This document shows, in pieces, positions 7,137-15,518 of a stretch of 44,059 bases of DNA (position 1 is the first letter of the stretch; the number at the start of each line of letters is the position of its first letter). Origin of the DNA: Bacilli bacterium (GTDB taxonomy: Bacteria; Bacillota_I; Bacilli_A; RF39; UBA660); the NCBI GenBank assembly GCA_017450205.1, contig JAFSVF010000007.1, forward strand, positions 1-44,059, given 5' to 3'. The notes under the pieces were generated by a model, which did not search any database, was not told the DNA's origin, and saw only the letters and a list, made by a program, of their open reading frames with translations. The position numbers were made by a program, and so were the translations under genes.

Positions 7137-8894
7137 ATGAGAAAAAAGAATAAAAAGAAAATTAAATATAATGCATTTAAAGTCATATTTAAATATGCAA
7201 AGCCATTTAAGAAACAATTAATATTACTAGTAATACTTTTACTTGTTACAAACTTAATGAGTGTATTTACTGGTTATACTATCGGACAAGGAACAGAACT
7301 AGTTACTAAAAATAATTTTAAATTAGCTCTCGTATTCTTTTTACTTTATGTATTAGTAGAAACAACATCTTATGTTGGAAGTAGAATAGTTATTTGTTTC
7401 TTAAATAAGTATCAAATAAAAATATGTAGAAAAATAGGATATGATACATATGTAAAAACTCTAAGTTTACCAGCTTATGCATTTGAAAAAATGTCTAGTG
7501 GCGAAATAATTAATAGAGTAACTAAAGACACAGAAAAAGTATTAGGTCTTGTTCAATCTACTATTCATTTTATTACAAGAGTGCTTGGTGCCATAATTGT
7601 ATTTATTTATATTTTATTCCACTCATGGATTATTGCTTTAGAAATATTTATATTTGTAATAGCTTATATTTATCCACTTAAGTATTTTAGAAAAAAAACA
7701 AAAGAAGCTTCTAAAGTAGTTAATAAGGAATATGACAAATATACACAAGTTACAGTAGAGTCTGTAAGAGGTATTAGAGAAATAAAAACATTAGGTTTAA
7801 AAAACAAATTATATAATATGCTTAATGAATCAAGTGAAAAAGTTGTAGATGCAACTTTAAAACAAAATAAGATAAATGCTGCATTTGATGTAACTGATAT
7901 GTTATTCTCATTTGCTATGGAAGGATCAGTATTTATTACAAGTGCATTCTTAGTATATAAAGGAGTAGTTCCATTAGCATTCTTTATGTCTATGACATAT
8001 TATGTTTATAGATTTAGTAATCTATTAGATGGCTCAGCATACTTCTTTAAAAACCTAGAAGAAGTTAGTGTAGCATTAGATAGAGTTGGAGAAATTCTTA
8101 ATAATAAGTTATTTAAAGATGTATCATTTGGTGTAAGAGAACTTAATAATCCAGAAGGTATTATTAGATTTAAAGATGTAACATTCCATTATCCAAAAGA
8201 AAGTGATGTACTAAAAGACTTTAATGTTGAATTTAGACCTAACATGAAGATTGCAATCGTAGGTTCTTCAGGTGGAGGAAAGACTACAATCTTTAACTTA
8301 CTTACAAGACTTTTTGAACCTATCAAAGGTAAAATTACATTAGATGGAGTTAATATTGCAAGTCTTACAGAAAGTTCTCTTAGAAATAATATTTCAATTA
8401 TTAGACAAGATCCATTCATCTTTAATAAAACAATTTTAGAAAACTTTCTTATTATAGATGACTCTCTAAGTCTTGATGAAATAAGACACTATTGTAAACT
8501 AGCATCTATAGATGACTATATAATGAGTCTTCCAAAGAAATACAATACTCTTTTAGGAGAAGGTGGAGTAAACCTATCAGGTGGACAAAAACAAAGATTA
8601 GCAATCGCAAGAACACTAGTTAAAAAGTCTAAAGTAATTCTTTTTGATGAAGCTACAAGTGCACTTGATAATGAAACTCAAGATATAGTTAAAGATACAA
8701 TTAGTAATTTAGTAAGTGATCATACTATTATCATAATCGCACATAGATTAGAAACAATTATAGATTCAGATATTATATATGTAATTGATAATGGTAAAGT
8801 TATAGATGCAGGTACTCATAAACAATTACTAAAGAGATGCCAATACTATAAGAAGTTATATCATGAAAGAAATAGTAAAAATATTATTCAATAA
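7137..8894 (+). CDS. ABC transporter half-molecule, fused TMD-NBD (exporter type), 585 aa
   Basis: The N-terminal ~320 residues contain about six transmembrane helices of the type-I exporter fold. The ATPase domain has Walker A GSSGGGKTT at about residue 375, signature LSGGQ at about 480, Walker B VILFDEAT just after and the H-loop IIAHR. Length is typical for a homo- or heterodimeric exporter of drugs, lipids or peptides. ATG 7137 follows AAAGGAG (7123-7129). Earlier in-frame starts lie inside the promoter. There is no peptidase C39 domain. Expression is predicted to be MerR-type inducible, the same control as the radical SAM operon at 28.4 kb, so it may export that system's product or a toxic inducer. 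Confidence 0.88.
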   Translation: MRKKNKKKIKYNAFKVIFKYAKPFKKQLILLVILLLVTNLMSVFTGYTIGQGTELVTKNNFKLALVFFLLYVLVETTSYVGSRIVICFLNKYQIKICRKIGYDTYVKTLSLPAYAFEKMSSGEIINRVTKDTEKVLGLVQSTIHFITRVLGAIIVFIYILFHSWIIALEIFIFVIAYIYPLKYFRKKTKEASKVVNKEYDKYTQVTVESVRGIREIKTLGLKNKLYNMLNESSEKVVDATLKQNKINAAFDVTDMLFSFAMEGSVFITSAFLVYKGVVPLAFFMSMTYYVYRFSNLLDGSAYFFKNLEEVSVALDRVGEILNNKLFKDVSFGVRELNNPEGIIRFKDVTFHYPKESDVLKDFNVEFRPNMKIAIVGSSGGGKTTIFNLLTRLFEPIKGKITLDGVNIASLTESSLRNNISIIRQDPFIFNKTILENFLIIDDSLSLDEIRHYCKLASIDDYIMSLPKKYNTLLGEGGVNLSGGQKQRLAIARTLVKKSKVILFDEATSALDNETQDIVKDTISNLVSDHTIIIIAHRLETIIDSDIIYVIDNGKVIDAGTHKQLLKRCQYYKKLYHERNSKNIIQ

Positions 8895-8896
8895 CT

Positions 8897-8924
8897 AAAG
8901 AATGATTAATCATTCTTTTTTTTT
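8897..8924 (+). terminator. Terminator of the ABC exporter gene
   Basis: AAAGAATGA - TTAA - TCATTCTTT (8897-8918) followed by a T-run. Confidence 0.82.
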
Positions 8925-9031
8925 GTAATACAAATAGATAATTATAAAATACTTTATAAATCTAATAATATGTAGAAAGACTTATTGATAAAACATAAAT
9001 AAGGATATAAAATGAATATATGGTGGTTTAT

Positions 9032-10837
9032 ATGCATAATATGTTAAACAAAATAAAAAATAAAGGATTTACACTTACTGAATTATTAGCAATTATAGTA
9101 ATAATAGCAATTCTTATGGTACTAATAATTCCTTCTGTACTTGGTGTAATGCAATTAGTTAAAAATAAAACATTTATAACATACGTAGAAAAAGTATCAA
9201 TAGTCGCAAGACAAAAAACATTAAAAGAAACAATAAATGACGAAGATGTAGAAAGCGAGTGCTTTATATATAATTTAAAAACTGATCTTGAATTAGATGA
9301 TGTAGGAACGTTTAATGGCTATGTTTTAGTAAATCAAGAAAATGATGATGATAAATACTATATAACTTTATGGAATAATGATTATATGTTAATAGCATAT
9401 AACTATACTGATGGAATAAATTACAAAGGTGAAAGAAAAAGTATAAAAGAATCTCTTGAAATATATGATCAATCTAGAAACAAAGAATTACAAGTATCAA
9501 CTCTTTGCGAATATGGTTGTGGAGTATGCGTTTATAAATCTTTAGACAAAGATGAAAACTATGATGGCGAATCACAAAACGTAGCAAGTGATCCCGAAAA
9601 ATTACCCAAAAGTACAACTTTAATAAATGGACCAGAGTTTAATCAAATTATTCATGAACTTGCGGGTGAAAATGAATGTAAAGGTTTTGAATGTAAAAAT
9701 ATAAAAGGTATTAAAAAAGCAGGAACCTTAACTTCTGAATTTGAAATAAAAAATATATCTGAATCAAATGAAAAATCACAAAAAGTGCCAGTATATATAT
9801 GGAATGATAATGGAATACTATATTATTATAGTGCTGCTAATAAAATATATTTAAATAGTGATTCTTCTAATATGTTTAGTAAAATTGGTTCAGATATTGG
9901 TGATGATTTAACTGAATTCTTTAAGTTTGTTGATAGTAGTAAACTTACAAATATGAATAGAATGTTTTATTATGCACAAATAGATAATCTTGATTTGTCA
10001 TCTTTAAAAACATTAAAAGTAACAAATATGGGTGAACTATTTTACTATTGTATGAAACTTACACATTTAGATATTTCTTCATTTGATACTTCAAATGTTA
10101 CAAATATGTCATATATGTTTTATAAATGTAATAATTTAAAAATTAATATAGAAAATTTTAACACATCTAAAGTTGAAAATATGTCTGGTATGTTTTCTGG
10201 ATGTGAAAGTATATATAGACTTGATTTATCTAATTTTGATACATCAAGAGTGACAGATATGTCATATATGTTTTCTAATTGTATGTTTATGACGACATTA
10301 AATATTTCTTCATTTGATACTTCAAATGTAGTAGATATGCAAGGAATGTTCAATTATTGTGAGGATTTAAAAACATTAGATGTTTCTCATTTTAATACAT
10401 CTAAAGTAAAAAATATGAAAAGTATGTTTAATGCGTGTAGTGAGATAACAGAACTTGATGTTTCTCATTTTGATACTTCGAATGTTACTTCAATGGGATG
10501 GATGTTTATTAACTGTAAGTGTGTTAACTCATTAGATGTTACTCATTTTAATACATCAAAAGTTACAGATATGTTTGCTATGTTTTCAAACTGTTTCGAA
10601 TTAACTTATTTAGATTTATCAAGTTTTGATACCTCGAAAGTTACAGATATGTCATATATGTTTGATGGTGATAATTTATTATCTAAAATTGAAATTAAAG
10701 TTTTTGATACCTCAAAAGTTACAAAATCGTATTATATGTTTAGAGGGTGTACTAAATTACCAAATTATAATTCAAGTTATACAACTAAAAATAAAGCTTA
10801 TGCTGGAGATGGAGGTTATTTCACTTTGAAAGCATAA
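9032..10837 (+). CDS. Surface protein: type IV prepilin N-terminus fused to DUF285 (BspA-like) repeats, 601 aa
   Basis: Residues 11-17 are KGFTLTE, a prepilin peptidase site (cleavage after G12, Glu at +5), followed by a hydrophobic helix LLAIIVIIAILMVLIIPSVL, the class III signal of type IV pilins and pseudopilins. A linker of about 280 residues containing several Cys follows. From about residue 305 to near the end there are about ten repeats of 24-25 residues of the form LDLSSFDTSNVTDMSYMFSNC, the DUF285/BspA-like leucine-rich surface repeat. DUF285 proteins are usually secreted by a Sec signal, so the pilin-type leader is unusual. No LPXTG-like end is present. ATG 9032 is chosen because GGTGG sits 5 nt upstream. 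No pilus genes are in the window. Confidence 0.85.
   Translation: MHNMLNKIKNKGFTLTELLAIIVIIAILMVLIIPSVLGVMQLVKNKTFITYVEKVSIVARQKTLKETINDEDVESECFIYNLKTDLELDDVGTFNGYVLVNQENDDDKYYITLWNNDYMLIAYNYTDGINYKGERKSIKESLEIYDQSRNKELQVSTLCEYGCGVCVYKSLDKDENYDGESQNVASDPEKLPKSTTLINGPEFNQIIHELAGENECKGFECKNIKGIKKAGTLTSEFEIKNISESNEKSQKVPVYIWNDNGILYYYSAANKIYLNSDSSNMFSKIGSDIGDDLTEFFKFVDSSKLTNMNRMFYYAQIDNLDLSSLKTLKVTNMGELFYYCMKLTHLDISSFDTSNVTNMSYMFYKCNNLKINIENFNTSKVENMSGMFSGCESIYRLDLSNFDTSRVTDMSYMFSNCMFMTTLNISSFDTSNVVDMQGMFNYCEDLKTLDVSHFNTSKVKNMKSMFNACSEITELDVSHFDTSNVTSMGWMFINCKCVNSLDVTHFNTSKVTDMFAMFSNCFELTYLDLSSFDTSKVTDMSYMFDGDNLLSKIEIKVFDTSKVTKSYYMFRGCTKLPNYNSSYTTKNKAYAGDGGYFTLKA
9942..10770 (+). repeat. Tandem DUF285 repeats, about ten units of ~72-75 nt
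   Basis: Degenerate in-frame repeats encode (F)DTSNVTDMSYMF-like units. Units vary at DNA level (for example TTTGATACTTCAAATGT versus TTTAATACATCTAAAGT) but keep the F-D/N-T-S-x-V core. Array length may vary between strains by unequal recombination. Confidence 0.8.
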
Positions 10838-10867
10838 ATTACTAAATTATAATTAATTTAATATAAC

Positions 10868-10895
10868 TTGACTATTTGCTATTTTTCAGTATAAT
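10868..10895 (+). promoter_or_regulatory. Promoter of the T-box/lysS transcript
   Basis: TTGACT (10868-10873), a 16-bp spacer and TATAAT (10890-10895). Transcription should begin near 10902. Confidence 0.75.
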
Positions 10896-10901
10896 ATTCA
10901 A

Positions 10902-11108
10902 TGAAAAGCGGAGAAACTATGAGTAGTTGATCTAAATCTTTTAAAGAGAGAGGCTAGTTGATGTGAATGCCTTAAAGATATTTTAATGAAAAAAGATAGT
11001 GGAGCTTGTTGCTGGTAAGCATTATAATACAAAAAGTGCATGGAAACATGAAATAGGATGGTACCACGGAGTAATCTTCGTTCCTATATTTTATGTTTCC
11101 ATTTTTTA
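10902..11108 (+). promoter_or_regulatory. T-box riboswitch controlling lysS
   Basis: The leader contains the conserved T-box GGATGGTACCACGG (11056-11069), which base-pairs with the 3' end of uncharged tRNA. It also has an AGTA/GAGAG-containing Stem I region (10921-10970). The competing terminator is formed by GGAAACAT...AGGA (11042-11058) and TCCTATATTTTATGTTTCC (11082-11100), followed by ATTTTTTATTTT. Uncharged tRNA-Lys should favour the antiterminator and switch lysS on. An AAA at 10974 could be the specifier, but the fold there is ambiguous. Confidence 0.88.
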
Positions 11109-11130
11109 TTTTAAGAAAGGATGAATAAAA

Positions 11131-12594
11131 ATGGAAAGAAAACTAACTGAACAAGAAATTGTTAGAAGAGAAAAATTAAAAAGTGTAGAAAGACCATATC
11201 CAGATAAATATGCTACTACTCATACAATTACTGAAGCAAGAAACCTTGAAGACGGAACTAAGAATGTAACTATTGCTGGTAGAATTGGTTTTATGAGAAA
11301 GATGGGTAAATTATCTTTCGTTAAAATTAGAAATATTGAAGATGCAATTCAATTACAAATTAGACAAGATGTTATTGGAGAAGAAAAATATGATGAATTT
11401 AAGAAAATCTTTGATTCAGGAGATTTTATAGGAGCAAAGGGTACAATTATTACTACTCAAACTGGTGAAAAATCATTAGAAGTAGAAGACTTTACTTTCT
11501 TAGGTAAAGCTTTAAGACCACTTCCAGAAAAGTTCCATGGATTACAAGATATCGAAACTAAATATCGTGAAAGATATGTAGACTTAATTATGAATCAAGA
11601 CTCTAGAGAATTATTCTTAGGAAGATCTAAATTCTATTTCTTCTTAAGAAACTTCATGAATGAAAATGGATTCTTAGAAGTTGAAACTCCAATCGTACAA
11701 ACTGCTGTATCAGGAGCATCAGCTAAACCATTCTTCACTCATCATAATGCTTTAGACATTGATTGTAATTTAAGAATTGCACCAGAATGTTATTTAAAGG
11801 AATGTAATGCTGCTGGTTTCGAAAGAGTATATGAAGTAGCTAAATGTTTTAGGAATGAAGGAATGGATACTCAACATTTACAAGAATTTACTCAAATCGA
11901 ATGGTATGCATCTTACTGGAACTTTGAAGATAATATTACATTCTTCCAAGATTTCATGAGAAAGACTGCTATGTACTTAAAAGGAACAACTGAATTAACA
12001 GTTGGTGAAAGAACTATTGATTTAGGAAAAGAATGGGATAGAGTTAACTATGTTGAAGCCTTAACTGAAGCTTTAGGATTTGATTTTCTATCAATCGAAG
12101 AACCAGAAGAATTAAGAAGCAAAATTATTGAATCAGGTAAGTTTACTGCTGCTGATTTAGCAGAATGTAATTCATGTGCTCAATTAATCGACTTTGCTTA
12201 TAAGAGATTAGTTAGAGCAAATATCTTTGAACCAACAATTATGTGGAACTACCCAGCTGTATTAAAACCACTTGCTAGACGTAATGATGATAATGATAAA
12301 GTTGTAGATGTATTCCAAGTAATTATCGCTGGAGCTGAAATCTGTAATGCTTACTCTGAGTTAGTTAATCCAGAAATCCAAAGAGCAAACTTTGAAGAAC
12401 AATTAAAACAAAAAGCTCAAGGTGATGATGAAACTATGGACTTAGATGAAGATTACTTAAGAGCTATGGAACAAGGTATGCCACCAATAAGTGGATTAGG
12501 TGTTGGTATCGATAGATTAATGATGCTTTTATATAATGCTGATTCAGTTAGGGATGTTGTTTTATTCCCAATGATGAAACAAAACAATAATTAA
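11131..12594 (+). CDS. lysS: Lysyl-tRNA synthetase, class II
   Basis: 487 residues, the usual length. An N-terminal OB-fold anticodon-binding domain (about 55-150, GRIGFMRKMGKLSFVKI) is followed by the class II catalytic core. Motif 1 is around NGFLEVETPI, motif 2 is FRNEGMDTQHLQEFTQIEWY and motif 3 is GLGVGIDRLMMLL. It charges tRNA-Lys for translation. It is a single-gene unit behind the T-box leader, so lysine starvation induces it. AAAGGATG (11116-11123) precedes ATG 11131. Confidence 0.97.
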   Translation: MERKLTEQEIVRREKLKSVERPYPDKYATTHTITEARNLEDGTKNVTIAGRIGFMRKMGKLSFVKIRNIEDAIQLQIRQDVIGEEKYDEFKKIFDSGDFIGAKGTIITTQTGEKSLEVEDFTFLGKALRPLPEKFHGLQDIETKYRERYVDLIMNQDSRELFLGRSKFYFFLRNFMNENGFLEVETPIVQTAVSGASAKPFFTHHNALDIDCNLRIAPECYLKECNAAGFERVYEVAKCFRNEGMDTQHLQEFTQIEWYASYWNFEDNITFFQDFMRKTAMYLKGTTELTVGERTIDLGKEWDRVNYVEALTEALGFDFLSIEEPEELRSKIIESGKFTAADLAECNSCAQLIDFAYKRLVRANIFEPTIMWNYPAVLKPLARRNDDNDKVVDVFQVIIAGAEICNAYSELVNPEIQRANFEEQLKQKAQGDDETMDLDEDYLRAMEQGMPPISGLGVGIDRLMMLLYNADSVRDVVLFPMMKQNNN

Positions 12595-12604
12595 TATACT
12601 AATT

Positions 12605-12637
12605 AGATCAAAGATTAAATCTTTGGTCTTTTTTTTT
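12605..12637 (+). terminator. Terminator of lysS
   Basis: AGATCAAAGAT (12605-12615), loop TAA, ATCTTTGGTCT (12619-12629) with one G-T pair, then nine Ts. Confidence 0.85.
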
Positions 12638-12667
12638 AATCATTTTGTTGACCTCAACAAAATGATT
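12638..12667. repeat. Perfect 14-bp inverted repeat with a 2-nt centre
   Basis: AATCATTTTGTTGA / TCAACAAAATGATT around CC. It lies directly after the lysS terminator T-run and is followed by a smaller hairpin TTTACAT-GAAA-ATGTAAA (12666-12683). It is not followed by a T-run of its own, so it may be an operator, a cruciform or the scar of an insertion ahead of the nuclease gene. Confidence 0.6.
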
Positions 12668-12683
12668 TACATGAAAATGTAAA

Positions 12684-12852
12684 ATTACAACTTTTTTTTA
12701 AAAAAATAGGGAAAATGAACTTTGACTGTGTAAGAGAATAGTAGAAGGGTAAATATATCCTTCTTAAAAGGAGGTTTTGTGGAGTGATATGGATATCATA
12801 TTTTATTTAATTCTTTAATAATTTTTTTGTTTAAAACAAAGGGGATATTAAT
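12684..12852 (+). other. Leader of the nuclease gene: hairpins, no coding potential seen
   Basis: The stretch contains TTGACT (12721-12726) without a convincing -10, a hairpin AGAAGG...CCTTCT (about 12741-12763), an isolated perfect Shine-Dalgarno AAAGGAGG (about 12768-12775) with no good start codon after it, TGATAT-GG-ATATCA, and TTTGTTT-AAAACAAA next to the real ribosome binding site. A structured 5' leader is likely. Confidence 0.4.
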
Positions 12853-13854
12853 ATGTTTGAAACAAATTTTAATGAATTAATAGTTTTAATTAAAAATAGA
12901 AGAAATAATGCTTATAGAAAAGTAAATGAAGAATTAATATTATTGTACTTGGATGTTGGTAAATATCTATATGAATTACAACAAACAAGTCATTATGGAG
13001 ACAAGATTATAACAAATGCAGCAGAATATATGCAAAATAATTATTCTGAAATTAAAGGATTTAATAAAAGAAATATAGAAAGAATGGTCCAATTTTATAA
13101 AACATATAAAGATGATGAGATTGCGACACCACTGGTGACGCAATTGTCTTGGACTAATAACTTTTTGATATTTAGTAGTTCCAAATCAAAGGAAGAAAGA
13201 TATTTTTATCTCAAATTATCTATTAAGAATAATTATTCTAAAAGGGAATTAATAAGACAAATACATTCCTTGTATTATGAAAGATATTTAATTTCTGAAG
13301 GTGAACGATTACCTTTTTCTGAAAAATTAATCGATGAAGATGATTATCCAAATACAAGAATACTAGATACCTATAGTTTAGAATTTCTGGATCTACCTAA
13401 TAATTATTCTGAAAAAGATTTAAAAAAATCTATTATTAATAATCTAAAAGATTTTATTCTTGAAATAGGTAAAGGTTTTACATTTTTAGGAGATGAGTAT
13501 AGAGTTCAAGTTGGTAATCGTGATTACTATATAGATTTATTATTTTATAATAGAGAATTATCATGTTTAGTTGCATTTGAATTGAAATTAGGAGAGTTTA
13601 TCCCTGAATATATTGGTAAGATGAACTTATATTTAGAAGCTTTAGATAGAAATGTAAAAAAAGAAAATGAAAACCCAAGCGTTGGAGTTATTCTATGTAG
13701 TTCAAAGAATAGTGATATAGTTGAATATTCAATGAGTAAAAACTTATCACAAACAATGATTTCGGAATATAAGTTAAAATTAATAGATCAAAAAATATTA
13801 CAAGATAAACTAAGAGAAGTTAAAAATATATTAAGTAATAATAATGGAAGCTAA
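12853..13854 (+). CDS. DUF1016/YhcG-family PD-(D/E)XK nuclease-like protein, 333 aa
   Basis: The N-terminal helical DUF1016 domain (about 1-150) includes the typical RNIERMVQFY and QLSWTNNFLI segments. The C-terminal PD-(D/E)XK nuclease fold (about 170-320) has YIDLLFYNRELSCLVAFELKLG, with Asp in strand 2 and the E-x-K triad in FELK. It looks full-length. Relatives cluster with restriction-modification and other defence genes and act on or near DNA. Here it stands alone between lysS and rel, with an isolated leader rich in inverted repeats and some atypical codons (CTG GTG ACG near 13130). This suggests acquisition as a single-gene cargo. Function in vivo is unknown. Confidence 0.85.
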   Translation: MFETNFNELIVLIKNRRNNAYRKVNEELILLYLDVGKYLYELQQTSHYGDKIITNAAEYMQNNYSEIKGFNKRNIERMVQFYKTYKDDEIATPLVTQLSWTNNFLIFSSSKSKEERYFYLKLSIKNNYSKRELIRQIHSLYYERYLISEGERLPFSEKLIDEDDYPNTRILDTYSLEFLDLPNNYSEKDLKKSIINNLKDFILEIGKGFTFLGDEYRVQVGNRDYYIDLLFYNRELSCLVAFELKLGEFIPEYIGKMNLYLEALDRNVKKENENPSVGVILCSSKNSDIVEYSMSKNLSQTMISEYKLKLIDQKILQDKLREVKNILSNNNGS

Positions 13855-13921
13855 TGATAAATATGAGAATGTAAGACTAGGAAAAGAATACATCGAATAT
13901 AAAAAGATAAACCTTGAATAA
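13844..13921 (+). CDS. Very short ORF, possible gene remnant, 25 aa
   Basis: ATG 13844 overlaps the end of the nuclease gene in another frame and reads MEANDKYENVRLGKEYIEYK... to TAA 13919-13921. The composition looks like real protein (mixed charged and hydrophobic, no runs), but there is no ribosome binding site. It may be the start of a gene cut off at the acquisition boundary. Weak call. Confidence 0.2.
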   Translation: MEANDKYENVRLGKEYIEYKKINLE

Positions 13922-13929
13922 ACAAAAAG

Positions 13930-13964
13930 CATATAATATTTAAATAATATTATATGTTTTTTTA
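13930..13964 (+). terminator. Terminator of the nuclease unit
   Basis: CATATAATATT (13930-13940), loop TAAAT, AATATTATATG (13946-13956), then a long T-run. Confidence 0.82.
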
Positions 13965-13973
13965 TTTTTGTTG

Positions 13974-13979
13974 TATAAT
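13974..13979 (+). promoter_or_regulatory. -10 element of rel
   Basis: TATAAT preceded by TTG, 24 nt before ATG 14004. No clear -35. Confidence 0.5.
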
Positions 13980-14003
13980 TAGTTTAAAGTTTTAGGGGGA
14001 TGT

Positions 14004-15422
14004 ATGAATTTAGACGAATTACTTGCAAGAATTAATAATTATTCAAATGAAGAAAAACGTCTTATTCTAAGAGCGTACTCTTTTGCATGTTATCATCACA
14101 AAGGACAAACTAGAAAAAGTGGAGAAGAGTATATCATACATCCTACTGCAGTTGGGTGTATATTAGCTGAAATGCATGCTGATGCAGAAACTATTTGTGC
14201 AGGATTATTACATGATACAATCGAAGATTGTAAAGGTGTTACAAAAGAGTTAATTACAGAAGAATTTAATGAAACAATTGCTGACTTAGTGGATGGAGTT
14301 ACTAAGATTAGACGTGAAGGAGATTCTTCTAATGAGGAAGAAAATATGCATAAAATAATAGATAGTATTACCAAAGATGTAAGAATATTTATTATTAAAT
14401 TAGCAGATAGACTTCATAATATGAGAACTATGGATTATCAAGATCCAGAAAAACAAGTAAAAAAATCTAAAGAAACATTAGAATTATATGTTCCGATTGC
14501 ATTCCTTTTAGGTCAATATACTATTAAATCAGAACTTGAAGATTTAGCTTTCAAATACTTATATCAAAATGATTATAATCAATTTTTAACTATGGTTAAT
14601 AATTATGAAAAGAAACAAAGAGACCAAATAGATCAAGTTCTTTTAGAAATATCTATGATGCTTAATGAATTAAATGTTCAAAATAATATACTTTTTAGAA
14701 GAAAGAATCTTTTAGGTGTATATAGAAAATACGATAAATATAAGAATCTAAGTAGAATTCATGATATGTTTGCTTTAAAAGTATTACTTCCTTCTAATGA
14801 AATGTGTTATGAAGTAAAAGATAAAGTATCTGATATGTATAAAATATTACAAAATAAAGATAAAGACTATATAGCATACCCTAAAAATAATAGATATATG
14901 GGATTACATACAAGTATTTATTTACCAGAATCAGGTCTTCTACAATTACAATTTAAAACTCCTGAAATGTATAATATTAATGCTTATGGAATAACAGCAT
15001 ATTGGGACTTTAAAGATAAAAAAATGAAATCAGTTAACGAAATAATGCAAGATGAAGTAAAAGGAATGCCTTTTTATCAAACCCTAGTTGAGTTAGGTAA
15101 TGAGAATTTATCATCTGAAGAATATAATCAAATAGTTAGAAGTGATATATTAACTAGAATGATTTATCTAGAAGGTATAAATGGAGTTAATTTAGAATTA
15201 CCTGAAGGATCAACTCCAGTTGATTATGCATTTTACATTAATCCACTTTCTGCAAACTATATAGATTATGCGCTTGTTAATGGAAGATGGTCACCAATTA
15301 ATTATCCACTTGAATCTAGAGATAAAATAGAAATCATCTATGGTAAAAACACAAAAACTCCTGAAGAATTAATTAATAGTGCAAGATGTATGCAAACTAA
15401 GAGAAAAATTCTAAAAAAATAA
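14004..15422 (+). CDS. rel: RelA/SpoT homologue with intact hydrolase and degenerate synthetase domain, 472 aa
   Basis: The HD hydrolase domain is complete: H46 in IIHPTAV, HD 70-71 in LLHDTIED, LVDGVTK at 96-101 and D135 in IKLADRLHNMRT. The synthetase domain is recognisable but altered. The RxKxxxSxxxK motif reads RRKNLLGVYRK (Ser to Gly at 238). The YxSLH motif is YMGLH, and the catalytic Glu of EIQIRT is replaced (LLQLQFKT, Gln at 314, Arg to Lys). D254 is kept. A TGS domain follows (about 388-447), and the ACT and zinc-finger domains are missing, so it is about 260 residues shorter than Bacillus Rel. Prediction: a (p)ppGpp hydrolase with little or no synthesis. AGGGGGATG gives the ribosome binding site. 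Confidence 0.88.
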   Translation: MNLDELLARINNYSNEEKRLILRAYSFACYHHKGQTRKSGEEYIIHPTAVGCILAEMHADAETICAGLLHDTIEDCKGVTKELITEEFNETIADLVDGVTKIRREGDSSNEEENMHKIIDSITKDVRIFIIKLADRLHNMRTMDYQDPEKQVKKSKETLELYVPIAFLLGQYTIKSELEDLAFKYLYQNDYNQFLTMVNNYEKKQRDQIDQVLLEISMMLNELNVQNNILFRRKNLLGVYRKYDKYKNLSRIHDMFALKVLLPSNEMCYEVKDKVSDMYKILQNKDKDYIAYPKNNRYMGLHTSIYLPESGLLQLQFKTPEMYNINAYGITAYWDFKDKKMKSVNEIMQDEVKGMPFYQTLVELGNENLSSEEYNQIVRSDILTRMIYLEGINGVNLELPEGSTPVDYAFYINPLSANYIDYALVNGRWSPINYPLESRDKIEIIYGKNTKTPEELINSARCMQTKRKILKK

Positions 15423-15446
15423 TTTTTCTTTTTATTTTACATTTTA

Positions 15447-15473
15447 TTAGCACTCTCTATTGACAAGTGCTAA
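15447..15473 (+). promoter_or_regulatory. CIRCE operator (HrcA binding site)
   Basis: TTAGCACTC - N9 - AAGTGCTAA, matching the CIRCE consensus TTAGCACTC-N9-GAGTGCTAA at 17 of 18 arm positions. It overlaps the -35 of the hsp20 promoter, so bound HrcA would block transcription until heat shock. hrcA itself is not in the window. Confidence 0.95.
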
Positions 15474-15488
15474 TTTTAGAGTTATAAC
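15460..15488 (+). promoter_or_regulatory. Promoter of hsp20-clpB
   Basis: TTGACA (15460-15465), a 17-bp spacer and TATAAC (15483-15488). The -35 lies inside the CIRCE element. Confidence 0.8.
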
Positions 15489-15518
15489 TGAATTGTAAAG
15501 AAAGGAAGTGCAAGGTAT

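Noticed and set aside
9012..9047. Upstream mini-ORF MNIWWFICIIC overlapping the start of the prepilin-DUF285 gene, with AAGGA before it
   Set aside because: It could be a leader peptide, but 11 codons in AT-rich DNA arise easily and there is no attenuator after it.
9942..10770. CRISPR-like regular spacing
   Set aside because: The repeats are degenerate, in frame and encode DUF285 units with no unique spacers.
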